Below, piece after piece: positions 1 to 7,183 of a DNA stretch of 64,000 nt. The position numbers and the translations under genes were made by a program. Source of the DNA: Bacteroides pyogenes_A (GTDB lineage Bacteria; Bacteroidota; Bacteroidia; Bacteroidales; Bacteroidaceae); NCBI RefSeq assembly GCF_048595595.1, contig NZ_CP184347.1, one strand, 5' to 3'. A model generated the notes under the pieces. The model saw only the letters and a program-made list of their open reading frames with translations, was not told the origin of the DNA and made no database searches. How positions within the stretch are numbered: position 1 is the first letter of the stretch; the number at the start of each line of letters is the position of its first letter.

Positions 1-386
1 TCTTCTCCGCTCACCGGACTGAATGTTTTGCCGATGCGTGCGTACAACAGGCGCAGATACTCGTATATCTCGGTCGATGTTCCTACGGTCGATCGCGGAT
101 TCCGGCTGTTTACCTTCTGCTCGATGGCGATGGCGGGCGGGATTCCTTTAATGAAGTCGCACTCGGGTTTGCTCATCCTTCCGAGAAACTGGCGGGCGTA
201 ACTGCTCAGACTCTCTACGTAACGGCGTTGTCCTTCGGCGTATAGCGTGTCGAAAGCGAGCGACGATTTGCCCGAACCCGAGAGTCCGGTGATTACCACA
301 AGCCAGTTGCGGGGAATATCTACATCGATGTTTTTCAGGTTGTTCACCCGTGCTCCTCTGATAGAGATACAGTTGTTTTCTGACAT
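1..386 (-). CDS. uvrA: UvrA, excinuclease ABC subunit A (N-terminal part, cut by window edge)
   Basis: This is the first 128 or so codons of UvrA, the ATP-dependent DNA-damage recognition subunit of the UvrABC nucleotide excision repair complex. The protein begins MSENNCISIRGARVNNLKNI and carries a Walker A motif, GLSGSGKSS, at about residues 33-41, followed by the family-typical stretches FDTLYAEGQRRYVESLS and KPECDFIKGIPPAIAIEQ. The start ATG is the complement of 384-386. The rest of the gene lies upstream of base 1. It diverges from dinB at 620, so two DNA repair or tolerance genes share an intergenic region. Confidence 0.95.
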   Translation of the reverse strand, partial: MSENNCISIRGARVNNLKNIDVDIPRNWLVVITGLSGSGKSSLAFDTLYAEGQRRYVESLSSYARQFLGRMSKPECDFIKGIPPAIAIEQKVNSRNPRSTVGTSTEIYEYLRLLYARIGKTFSPVSGE

Positions 387-412
387 AAATGCTTCTTTTC
401 TGTAGTAGGCGG

Positions 413-420
413 CAAAGTTA
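413..420 (-). promoter_or_regulatory. Putative uvrA promoter (-7 element TAACTTTG)
   Basis: Read on the minus strand, TAACTTTG matches the Bacteroidales -7 consensus TAnnTTTG and lies about 27 bases upstream of the uvrA start. The upstream TTTG element is not clear (TTTC-like). Inferred from the motif only. Confidence 0.45.
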
Positions 421-592
421 ACGATTTTCTCGGTAGAAGAAACCTTTTTGCTGCATTAAGATGATATTTCCGGCTGCGGTTGCCTGTGTGTGAAGTCCGT
501 CGACCGCCCTTTCCCGCCTCTCCGGAATGCTTTTTTTGCGGAGTTCGTGCTTCTTTCATGCGTTTCTTTTTTCCGTTTTCGGTAATTTGTAG

Positions 593-600
593 TACGTTTG
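593..600 (+). promoter_or_regulatory. Putative dinB promoter (-7 element TACGTTTG)
   Basis: TACGTTTG matches TAnnTTTG and ends 19 bases before the dinB ATG. A T-rich stretch occupies the -33 position without a clean TTTG. Inferred from the motif. Confidence 0.45.
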
Positions 601-619
601 CCTTTGTAAAACAGAACCG

Positions 620-1711
620 ATGTCGCTGCGGAAGATTATACATATCGATATGGATGCGTTTTATGCCTCGGTGGAGCAAAGGGATAATCCCGAGCTGCGG
701 GGCAAGCCGGTGGCTGTGGGACATGCTGAGGAGCGGGGAGTGGTTGCCGCTGCCAGCTACGAAGCCCGCCGCTACGGGGTGCGATCGGCAATGTCTTCGC
801 AGAAAGCCAAACGCTTGTGTCCCTCGCTTATCTTCGTTCCCGGAAGGATGGATGTATATAAATCCGTCTCCCGGCAGATTCACGAAATCTTTCATGAGTA
901 CACTGATCTGGTGGAACCTCTTTCGTTGGATGAGGCGTTTCTCGACGTCACCGAGAACAAACGGAACATTCCTCTGGCGGTGGATATAGCCGCAGAAATT
1001 AAGAGGAAGATACGGGAAAGGCTGCATCTGGTGGCGTCGGCGGGTGTGTCGTACAATAAGTTTCTGGCGAAAATAGCGTCCGACCGCCGCAAGCCTGACG
1101 GTTTGTGTACCATTCATCCCGAGCAGGCTCTCGACTTTATCGCCCGTCTTCCCATCGAATCTTTCTGGGGCGTAGGACCTGTGACGGCAAAGAAGATGCA
1201 CTTGCTCGGCATCCGCAACGGACTTCAACTGCGGAATTGCACGCTCGAAATGCTGACGGCTCATTTCGGGAAGGCAGGCTCTCTCTATTACCATTGCGCC
1301 CGTGGCATTGACGATCGTCCGGTGGAGGCAGTCCGCATACGCAAGTCCGTCGGTTGCGAACGGACGCTGGAACGAGACATCTCCCTGCGTTCGTCGGTTA
1401 TCATCGAGCTTTACCACGTGGCGGTGGAACTCGTTGAACGGCTTCGACGGAGAGCCTTCAGGGGGAATACGCTGACGCTCAAAATAAAGTTTCACGACTT
1501 CACCCAGATTACCCGGAGCGCAACCCGTCCGCAAGAACTGACCGACCTGGACTCGGTGCTACCGCTGGCAAAGGAGTTGCTCAAAACCGTCGACTATGAA
1601 CAGCATCCCATCCGGCTCATCGGTCTTTCTGTTTCTCATCCGAAAGAAGAAGGGCCGGAGCAGCATGGCGTTTGGGAACAGCTCAGCTTTGAATTTAGCG
1701 ATTGGGAGTGA
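620..1711 (+). CDS. dinB: DNA polymerase IV (Y-family translesion polymerase)
   Basis: A 363-residue Y-family polymerase that copies past damaged template bases. The N-terminus has the palm metal site and steric-gate region HIDMDAFYASVEQ (Asp10, Asp12), then PVAVG and the second catalytic motif SLDEAFLDVT with Asp104 and Glu105. A helix-hairpin-helix region follows (FWGVGPVTAKKMHLLGI), then the little-finger domain with KSVGCERTLERD. Length is close to the 351 residues of the E. coli protein, with an additional short C-terminal tail. Start chosen because ATGTCGCTGCGG sits directly before the conserved IIHIDMDAF. It diverges from uvrA. No terminator is evident before the repeat array that begins 47 bases downstream. 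Confidence 0.95.
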   Translation: MSLRKIIHIDMDAFYASVEQRDNPELRGKPVAVGHAEERGVVAAASYEARRYGVRSAMSSQKAKRLCPSLIFVPGRMDVYKSVSRQIHEIFHEYTDLVEPLSLDEAFLDVTENKRNIPLAVDIAAEIKRKIRERLHLVASAGVSYNKFLAKIASDRRKPDGLCTIHPEQALDFIARLPIESFWGVGPVTAKKMHLLGIRNGLQLRNCTLEMLTAHFGKAGSLYYHCARGIDDRPVEAVRIRKSVGCERTLERDISLRSSVIIELYHVAVELVERLRRRAFRGNTLTLKIKFHDFTQITRSATRPQELTDLDSVLPLAKELLKTVDYEQHPIRLIGLSVSHPKEEGPEQHGVWEQLSFEFSDWE

Positions 1712-1758
1712 GGCGTGTTTCCTCATCGAGGTTTGGGGTGAGGTTGGGGGTTGTTTTT

Positions 1759-2286
1759 CTGTGTATGGCAGCCGGACTGAATAAAAATTTTTTGTGATTC
1801 CTATAAGGTTGCCGGTTTTTTCTTGGTTTCTTGGAGAGCGAATGTAGGTAGTGTTGTTCGCTTTTCTTATTGAAGTTTTGGTTTATTCTTCTGTGTATGG
1901 CAGCCGGACCTAATGAAGACTTTTTGTTATTTCTGTAAGGTTCCCAGTTTTTTCTTGGTTTCTTGGAGAGCGAATGTGGGTAGTATTGCTTTCTTTCTTT
2001 GTGGAAGTTTCGGTTTGTTCTTCTGTGTATGGCAGCCGAACCTAATGAAGACTTTTTGTTATTTCTGTAAGGTTCCCAGTTTTTTCTTGGTTTCTTAGAG
2101 GGCGGATGTGAGTAGTGTTGCTTTCTTTCTTTGTGGAAGTTTCGGTTTGTTCTTCTGTGTATGGCAGCCGAACCTAATGAAGACTTTTTGTTATTTCTGT
2201 AAGGGGCTCGGTTTTTTCTTGGTTTCTTAGAGGGCGGATGTGAGTAGTGTTGTTCGCTTTCTTTGTGGAAGTTTCGGTTTGTTCTT
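1759..2286. repeat. Four tandem copies of a 132-bp unit
   Basis: Units begin at 1759, 1891, 2023 and 2155, each opening with CTGTGTATGGCAGCCG, and the spacing is exactly 132 bases every time. The first copy is the most diverged and the middle two are nearly identical. The unit is T-rich on this strand and 132 equals 6 x 22. Short ORFs that cross the array arise because the period is divisible by three, and they lack a convincing start or signature. No gene is seen between dinB and 3034. Confidence 0.95.
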
Positions 2287-2389
2287 GTAAGAATCTTGCT
2301 TTACCCTTTAGTGGGCACAACCGGAGTGAAGCCGCTGCTTCGCCTGCCGAGAGTTCTGTCTGAAACATACCTGACCTTTCTAAATGGAA

Positions 2390-2428
2390 AAACAAAGGTT
2401 CTATTTACAGCAAACAGAACCTTTGTTT
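2390..2428. repeat. Inverted repeat with 13-bp perfect arms
   Basis: AAACAAAGGTTCT at 2390-2402 is perfectly complemented by AGAACCTTTGTTT at 2416-2428 with a 13-base loop. It could form a hairpin in RNA from either strand. It lies between the 132-bp array and the 44-bp array, with no gene beside it, so a terminator role is not assigned. Confidence 0.7.
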
Positions 2429-2584
2429 GAGGTGAATAGAGCTTCTATTCGGAACGGACAGAGGCTCTGTTTTTGCGCTCACCGATTTTCTCCCTGATAA
2501 AGAAGAGCCTGTGTTCCTCATATTCACTGGCTTTATTTTACCGCAGACAGCGTTTCTGATCCCGTTATTCGCTGGTTCTTTTCT

Positions 2585-2832
2585 CTGTAAAACACTTCTG
2601 TCCGTCAAACTCGCAGGGTTTCTCTATGCTGTAAGAACACTTCTACTCACCAAACTCACAGGTTTTCTTCATTGTAAAAACACTTCTGTCCGTCAAACTC
2701 GCAACCTTTCTCTGTACTGTAAGAGCACTTCTACTCACCAAACTCACAGTCTTTCTTTATTCTAAGAACACTCTGTCCGTCAAACTCACAGAATTTTCTT
2801 CCCTGTAAAAACACTGCCGTTAACCAAACCCA
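2585..2832. repeat. About six imperfect tandem copies of a ~44-bp unit
   Basis: Units start near 2585, 2629, 2672, 2717, 2761 and 2803, spacing 42-45 bases. The consensus is CTGTAAGAACACTTCT followed by RTCAAACTCRCAG and a T/C-rich tail. Odd and even copies differ (TGTCCGTCAAAC versus ACTCACCAAAC), so the higher-order period is about 88. The final copy is truncated. The average period is 2 x 22. The array ends about 200 bases before the heparinase-like gene. Confidence 0.85.
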
Positions 2833-3000
2833 CGAGGCTCTCTCCACCATGAAAAAACTCGTTGCTTGCTACAGCGGGAACTTCCATTTCCGGCAGACAA
2901 AACCCTTGTCAGGACGCTTCGAACGCCCGAACCCGGTCGTTTGTATTATTTTGCCATCAGGTTCGTATGATTTATTCACCTTATATTATATAGGAACTCT

Positions 3001-3008
3001 TATCTTTG
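3001..3008 (+). promoter_or_regulatory. Putative promoter of the heparinase II/III-like gene (TATCTTTG)
   Basis: TATCTTTG matches TAnnTTTG and lies 25 bases before the ATG at 3034. No clear TTTG is seen at the -33 position. Motif-based inference. Confidence 0.45.
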
Positions 3009-3033
3009 TGCTGTTTAAAATCTATATAATATC

Positions 3034-4968
3034 ATGAATCGAACGAAACATTGGCTATGTATTCTGTTGCTGGCGGTTGCGGGAAGCTTGTCTTTCAAGG
3101 CCTACGCTTACACCGAGCGCAACATGCTGCAACGGGCGGCAGACGAAGCAACGTTGAAAAACGTATTGGTAATGAAGCAGGCTTGGGTGGCGTATCCGGC
3201 TTATACAGACCGGGCGGCATGGGACTCTCTGATGGGGGACAACAAGCAAAAGCTGATTGCAAACGGGGAGAAATACTTGTCTTACCAGTGGAAATCGATC
3301 CCTGCCACTGCTTATCTGGCGTACGAACGCACCGGCGACCGCAATGTGATGCAGCAGCCTTACGAAGCCAACCGATTGGCTCTCAACGCGCTGATGCTTG
3401 CCGAACTTGCCGAAGGGAAAGGGCGTTTCATCGACCAATTGCTGAATGGAGCGTTTTTCAGTTGCGAGATGACTTCGTGGGTGCTTTCGGCTCACTTGCC
3501 CCGTCAGAGCAGCAAGCGGTCGCTACCCGACTTTCGTGAACAGATCATCGACTTGGGGTCGGGCGGATACGGAGCTTTGATGGCATGGGTACACTACTTT
3601 TTCCGCAGTTCTTTCGATAAAATCAATCCGGTCGTTTCGCTGCAAATGCGCAAAGCAATCAAGGAGCGTATACTCGATCCTTATATGAATGACGATGAGA
3701 TGTGGTGGATGGCGTTCGGTTGGAAACCGGGCGAAATCATCAACAACTGGAACCCGTGGTGTAACTCCAACGTCCTGCTTTGCTTTCTGTTGATGGAGAA
3801 CAACAAGGACAAACTGGCGAAGGCGGTGTATCGTTCCATGCAGTCGGTCGATAAGTTTATCAACTTCGTAAAGTCCGACGGGGCCTGCGAAGAAGGTCCT
3901 TCTTACTGGGGACATGCCGCCGGCAAGCTGTTCGACTACCTCGAAATCCTTTACCAAGGAACGGGAGGAAAGGTTTCTTTGTTCCACGAACCGATGATAC
4001 GGAGGATGGGCGAGTACATTTCACGCTCTTATGTGGGCAACGGTTGGGTGGTGAACTTTGCCGATGCGTCCGCTCAGGGCGGGGGAGATCCTATTCTGAT
4101 CTATCGGTATGGAAAGGCGGTGGGCAGCGATGAGATGAAGCACTTCGCCGCTTACCTGCTCAACGGGAGGAAACCGTATGCTACGATGGGCAACGATGCT
4201 TTCCGATCGCTCGAATCGTTGCTCTGCTGCAACGAGCTGGCGCAGACTGCACCCAAGCACGATATGCCCGATGTGACTTGGTATCCCGAGACCGAATTTT
4301 GCTACATGAAGAGCAGACAAGGCCTGTTTGTGGCCGCCAAAGGAGGCTTCAACAACGAGAGCCATAACCATAATGATGTGGGAACGTTCTCTTTCTACGT
4401 CAATACCATCCCCGTATTCATCGACGCCGGGGTGGGAACATACACTAAACAGACATTCAGCAAAGAGCGTTACACGATCTGGACGATGCAGAGCAATTAC
4501 CACAACCTGCCTGTGATTAACGGAGTTGGCGAGGCATTCGGGCAGGAGTACAAGGCGACGAACGCTGTTTGCAACGCCGGAAAGCGGACTTTCTCTTTGG
4601 ATATCGCATCGGCATACCCGTCCGAAGCGAAGGTGAAAAGCTGGGTGCGCGGGTATACTCTCGACGATACCAAGCTCACCATTACCGACCGCTACGAACT
4701 TAGCGAGGCGGTAGTCCCCAATCAGTTCAACTTCCTCGTTTGGGGTGAAACGTCTTTCCCGTCGACAGGCAGAATCGTCGTCGAGGTGAAAGGGCAGAAG
4801 GTGGAGATGGAATATCCGTCTCAATTCAAGCCCGAACTCGAAACGATAAAGCTCACCGATCCGCGCCTTTCGAACGTATGGGGAAAGGAAATCTACCGCA
4901 TTACACTGAAAACGGACGAGAAACGGTTGAGCGGCAGTTACAGATTTGTTGTTCGAAAAATAAAATAA
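3034..4968 (+). CDS. Heparinase II/III family protein, secreted (probable polysaccharide lyase)
   Basis: A 644-residue protein with a signal peptide (hydrophobic LCILLLAVAGSLSF, cleavage near AYA). Residues about 30-350 look like the alpha-helical toroid of heparinase II/III-type lyases, with WWMAFGW, NNWNPWCNSN and GACEEGPSYWGHAAG. The C-terminal half is beta-rich and carries the family's SHNHNDVGTFSFYV motif, a His/Asn-rich metal or catalytic region, followed by FIDAGVGTYT and MQSNYHNLPVING. This architecture is known for lyases acting on uronic-acid polysaccharides such as heparan sulfate, alginate or oligosaccharides. The exact substrate and PL family cannot be assigned by eye. There is no SusC/SusD pair or sulfatase nearby. 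It stands alone between two tandem-repeat arrays, followed by a small secreted protein at 5459. Confidence 0.85.
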   Translation: MNRTKHWLCILLLAVAGSLSFKAYAYTERNMLQRAADEATLKNVLVMKQAWVAYPAYTDRAAWDSLMGDNKQKLIANGEKYLSYQWKSIPATAYLAYERTGDRNVMQQPYEANRLALNALMLAELAEGKGRFIDQLLNGAFFSCEMTSWVLSAHLPRQSSKRSLPDFREQIIDLGSGGYGALMAWVHYFFRSSFDKINPVVSLQMRKAIKERILDPYMNDDEMWWMAFGWKPGEIINNWNPWCNSNVLLCFLLMENNKDKLAKAVYRSMQSVDKFINFVKSDGACEEGPSYWGHAAGKLFDYLEILYQGTGGKVSLFHEPMIRRMGEYISRSYVGNGWVVNFADASAQGGGDPILIYRYGKAVGSDEMKHFAAYLLNGRKPYATMGNDAFRSLESLLCCNELAQTAPKHDMPDVTWYPETEFCYMKSRQGLFVAAKGGFNNESHNHNDVGTFSFYVNTIPVFIDAGVGTYTKQTFSKERYTIWTMQSNYHNLPVINGVGEAFGQEYKATNAVCNAGKRTFSLDIASAYPSEAKVKSWVRGYTLDDTKLTITDRYELSEAVVPNQFNFLVWGETSFPSTGRIVVEVKGQKVEMEYPSQFKPELETIKLTDPRLSNVWGKEIYRITLKTDEKRLSGSYRFVVRKIK

Positions 4969-5036
4969 GAAGCTGTTTCAACCTTCTGCAAAGAAGTTCT
5001 TGACTGGCGACTTCCTTTTGTTTTCGTTTGTTCTTT

Positions 5037-5318
5037 GAGCGGCTTTTCTGCATGAAAGTGGTTGGTGCTCCGCATGATTTGGATGATTTTGATTCTTGGT
5101 TTGAGCGGCTTTTCTGCATGAAAGCAGTCGGCGCTCCGCACGATTTGAATGATTTTCATTCTTGAGTTGAGTGGTTTTTCCGCATGAAAACGGTCGGTGC
5201 TCCGTATGTTTTGAATGATTTTTATTCTTGAGTTGAGTGGTTTTTCCGCATGAAAACGGTCGGTACTCCGCATGATTTGAATGATTTTGATTCTTGGTTT
5301 GAGCAGCTTTTTCGCTTC
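5037..5318. repeat. Tandem array of a 66-bp unit (4 full copies plus a partial)
   Basis: Units begin at 5037, 5103, 5169 and 5235, with a partial fifth at 5301. The period is exactly 66. The core is GAGTTGAGTGGTTTTTCCGCAT followed by GAAAACGGTCGGTGCTCCG and GTTTTGAATGATTTTTATTC. The unit divides into three degenerate 22-mers: the first and third agree at 14 of 22 positions. On the minus strand an ORF of 148 codons (4938-5384) runs through the array as 22-residue repeats, but it overlaps the end of the lyase gene and has no signal peptide or recognisable domain, so it is not called as a gene. Confidence 0.95.
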
Positions 5319-5458
5319 TGTTGGTTTGCGTTTTTTGTCGAATAGCCGGTTGCCCGGCCTGTCACACGAACAAATCGGTCGCAACAGGTCGTCTCAAATT
5401 AAGGGGAGTAAGAATTGAAACAACTTGCAAATAATAACCTGTTTTAAATGATATAAGT

Positions 5459-6160
5459 ATGAAAAAAGTATTATTTTTTAGCCTTTTGGCTGCAATGGGA
5501 GCCGGAATCAGTGCTCAGAATCTGATTAATAACGGTAAGTTTGAAACCGAAGTGACTGTGAAAGTCACCAACCCGAACAAAGCGAACGAGGGTGAATGGT
5601 TTGTTATGAACAATGAAACGGAAGGCGCTACGACCATCTCATGGACGAAAACATCGGACACGGCCTATCCGAATGCGGTGAAGATGGATAATTCGGGAGC
5701 CGAGAAAAATCTTTCGTGGTACAAGGCTTTCTTGGGACAGCGGGTGACGAAGGGGCTGGAAAGAGGAGTGTATGTGCTCACTTTCTATGCAAAGGCTGAC
5801 AAGGAGGATACTCAGGTAGGGGTGTACATCAAACAGACGAACGAAGAAAAGAATGAGGCCGGCAAGGCGAACACCACATTCTTCGTGCGCAGAGATTATG
5901 ATGCGGACGCGCAGCCGAATGCTTCGGGAGCGCAATACAACTTTAAGTTGAAGTCGGCAGGCAAATGGACGAAAGTGGTTGTGTACTACGACATGAGCCA
6001 GGTGGTGAATGTAATCAACAGCAAGAAAGCCAATCCCAATCTGGAAGTTACCGATACGGACGACGATGCAGCTATCCTGAAGGATTGCTACGTGGCTATC
6101 CTTGCTCAGGGTAAAGGGGCTGTCGTAGAAGTTTCGGATGTTTCGTTGAAAAAGAAATAA
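5459..6160 (+). CDS. Small secreted beta-sandwich protein, possibly carbohydrate-binding
   Basis: A 233-residue protein with a signal peptide (KKVLFFSLLAAMGAGISAQ, cleavage after ISA). The mature part begins NLINNGKFETE and continues with GLERGVYVLTFYAKAD, GVYIKQ, and a C-terminal AVVEVSDVSLKKK. The order 'N-GxFE ... YTLSFYAKA ... W..V ... Y.D.V.L' resembles CBM4/22-like jelly-roll modules, so binding to a glycan is a reasonable inference but not proven. No enzyme motif is visible. It follows the heparinase-like gene by 490 bases and the 66-bp array lies between, so co-transcription is uncertain. The ATG is preceded by an A/T-rich leader typical of Bacteroides. Confidence 0.7.
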   Translation: MKKVLFFSLLAAMGAGISAQNLINNGKFETEVTVKVTNPNKANEGEWFVMNNETEGATTISWTKTSDTAYPNAVKMDNSGAEKNLSWYKAFLGQRVTKGLERGVYVLTFYAKADKEDTQVGVYIKQTNEEKNEAGKANTTFFVRRDYDADAQPNASGAQYNFKLKSAGKWTKVVVYYDMSQVVNVINSKKANPNLEVTDTDDDAAILKDCYVAILAQGKGAVVEVSDVSLKKK

Positions 6161-6280
6161 AGGCGCGGGTCGGGGATAGTCTCACCGCAAAACACAGCGC
6201 GTACGGCGATCCCCGAAGAAAAAGGGGCCTTTAAAGAGCCGTTTTTGAAAAGATAGAACTTGCAGAAAGAAACGGTTGCT

Positions 6281-6348
6281 TCCTAAAAAACTTTTCGCGT
6301 TTGCCTGAGAAAAAACGCATTTAGGCAAACGCGAAAAGTTTCTTAGGA
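6281..6348. repeat. Dispersed palindromic element, copy 1
   Basis: Arms 6281-6308 and 6321-6348 are inverted repeats of 28 bases with two mismatches, sharing the core CTTTTCGCGTTTGCCT. A second copy of the element lies at 39254-39318 with the same TCGCGTTTGCCTRA core. Here it sits about 120 bases after the 5459 gene and could act as a bidirectional terminator. Confidence 0.85.
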
Positions 6349-6683
6349 AGAGTTTTTTGTGCTTGTATGAAATATCGGCACTGAGGCCTGCTCTTCATGA
6401 TATCGGTTCGTATATGGAAAAGAAAGGGGAGTGCGGAAAGCCTCGGTTCATGTTTTTCATACACAAGGTTTTAATATCCGGTGAATAGACCTTATCCTCC
6501 CAATACCGGTCACATGCATGTGACGAAACCGCCTCCTTCGGCAATGCAAAGTGTTGAATCGTTTTCTTTATTATGAACAAAGAGTGCTTCACGTATCGCC
6601 TTTCCGGATTACCCTGAAAAGAGGGGGACGTCTTTTCATTTCATCCGCTTGTTTTGCATGCTGGTTCATTCATTTACGGCGGG

Positions 6684-6725
6684 TATAAAAAGAGAGCGGG
6701 AAATCTGAAAAGACTCCCCGCTCTC
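6684..6725 (-). terminator. Rho-independent terminator for the small minus-strand gene
   Basis: On the minus strand, GAGAGCGGG (6725-6717) pairs with CCCGCTCTC (6700-6692) around a 16-base loop, followed by TTTTTATA. It lies 25 bases beyond the stop codon of the small ORF at 6750. Confidence 0.8.
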
Positions 6726-6749
6726 ATTGTTATATTTCTGTGTGCTTAA

Positions 6750-6887
6750 TTACATGGCAACCTGCTCGTTCAGCAGTTTTTGAAGTTTACCGTTTAAGGC
6801 TTGGCACATGATACCGTTTCCCATTGCTTGATAGCGTTTGATGCGGTACTGTAACATCATGATTTTTTCATTTACATTCTTTTTCAT
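6750..6887 (-). CDS. Small basic protein of 45 residues, unknown function
   Basis: The ATG is the complement of 6885-6887 and the stop the complement of 6750-6752. The product starts MKKNVNEKIMMLQYRIKRYQ and ends KLLNEQVAM. It is rich in Lys, Arg, Gln and Met, looks helical, and has no signal peptide or membrane segment. Support for a real gene comes from its surroundings: a purine-rich leader with AGAGG about 10 bases upstream, a TATATTTG promoter motif 72 bases upstream, and a strong terminator 25 bases downstream. Function is not recognised. Confidence 0.65.
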   Translation of the reverse strand: MKKNVNEKIMMLQYRIKRYQAMGNGIMCQALNGKLQKLLNEQVAM

Positions 6888-6958
6888 AACTTTTTTTCCT
6901 CTTTTTTTGCTCTCCACGTTTTGAAGAGCGGTTTTACTTTTGTTTCTTATTTACGCTG

Positions 6959-6966
6959 CAAATATA
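6959..6966 (-). promoter_or_regulatory. Putative promoter of the 45-residue gene (TATATTTG)
   Basis: Minus-strand TATATTTG matches TAnnTTTG and lies about 72 bases upstream of the ATG at 6887. No TTTG is seen at the usual upstream distance (TTTC is present). Confidence 0.5.
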
Positions 6967-7128
6967 CGATTCCTTTTTGAAATATATGCTATAAAACATA
7001 TAAAATCGCTTTTTATTTTAGTTTTTTCTTGTTATAGAGCCTCAAATATAACGGATATTACATTTCTGTTACAATTCTTTCCCGTTTATTTTCCGGATGT
7101 TTTATTATGTCCTTATGATAAAATCTTG

Positions 7129-7136
7129 TAAATTTG
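7129..7136 (+). promoter_or_regulatory. Putative promoter of the transglutaminase-like lipoprotein gene (TAAATTTG)
   Basis: TAAATTTG matches TAnnTTTG and ends 47 bases before the preferred ATG at 7184. The -33 element is not clear. Confidence 0.45.
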
Positions 7137-7183
7137 TCGCTATTATTGCTATACCTTATTATATAATATAGATGCGTAGATAT

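Noticed and set aside
344..1534. 396-codon minus-strand ORF overlapping dinB
   Set aside because: It is antisense to a complete, motif-bearing dinB gene, overlaps uvrA, has low-complexity basic composition and no recognisable domain.
1913..2765. Short ORFs inside the 132-bp and 44-bp arrays
   Set aside because: They reflect repeat periods compatible with open frames; no signal peptide, domain or start context supports translation.
1759..2832. CRISPR array
   Set aside because: Repeats are directly adjacent without unique spacers, unit lengths of 44 and 132 do not fit, and no cas genes are present.
6395..6592. 65-codon minus-strand ORF between the palindrome and the small gene
   Set aside because: No promoter, terminator or family features; unlike the neighbouring 45-codon ORF it has no supporting context.
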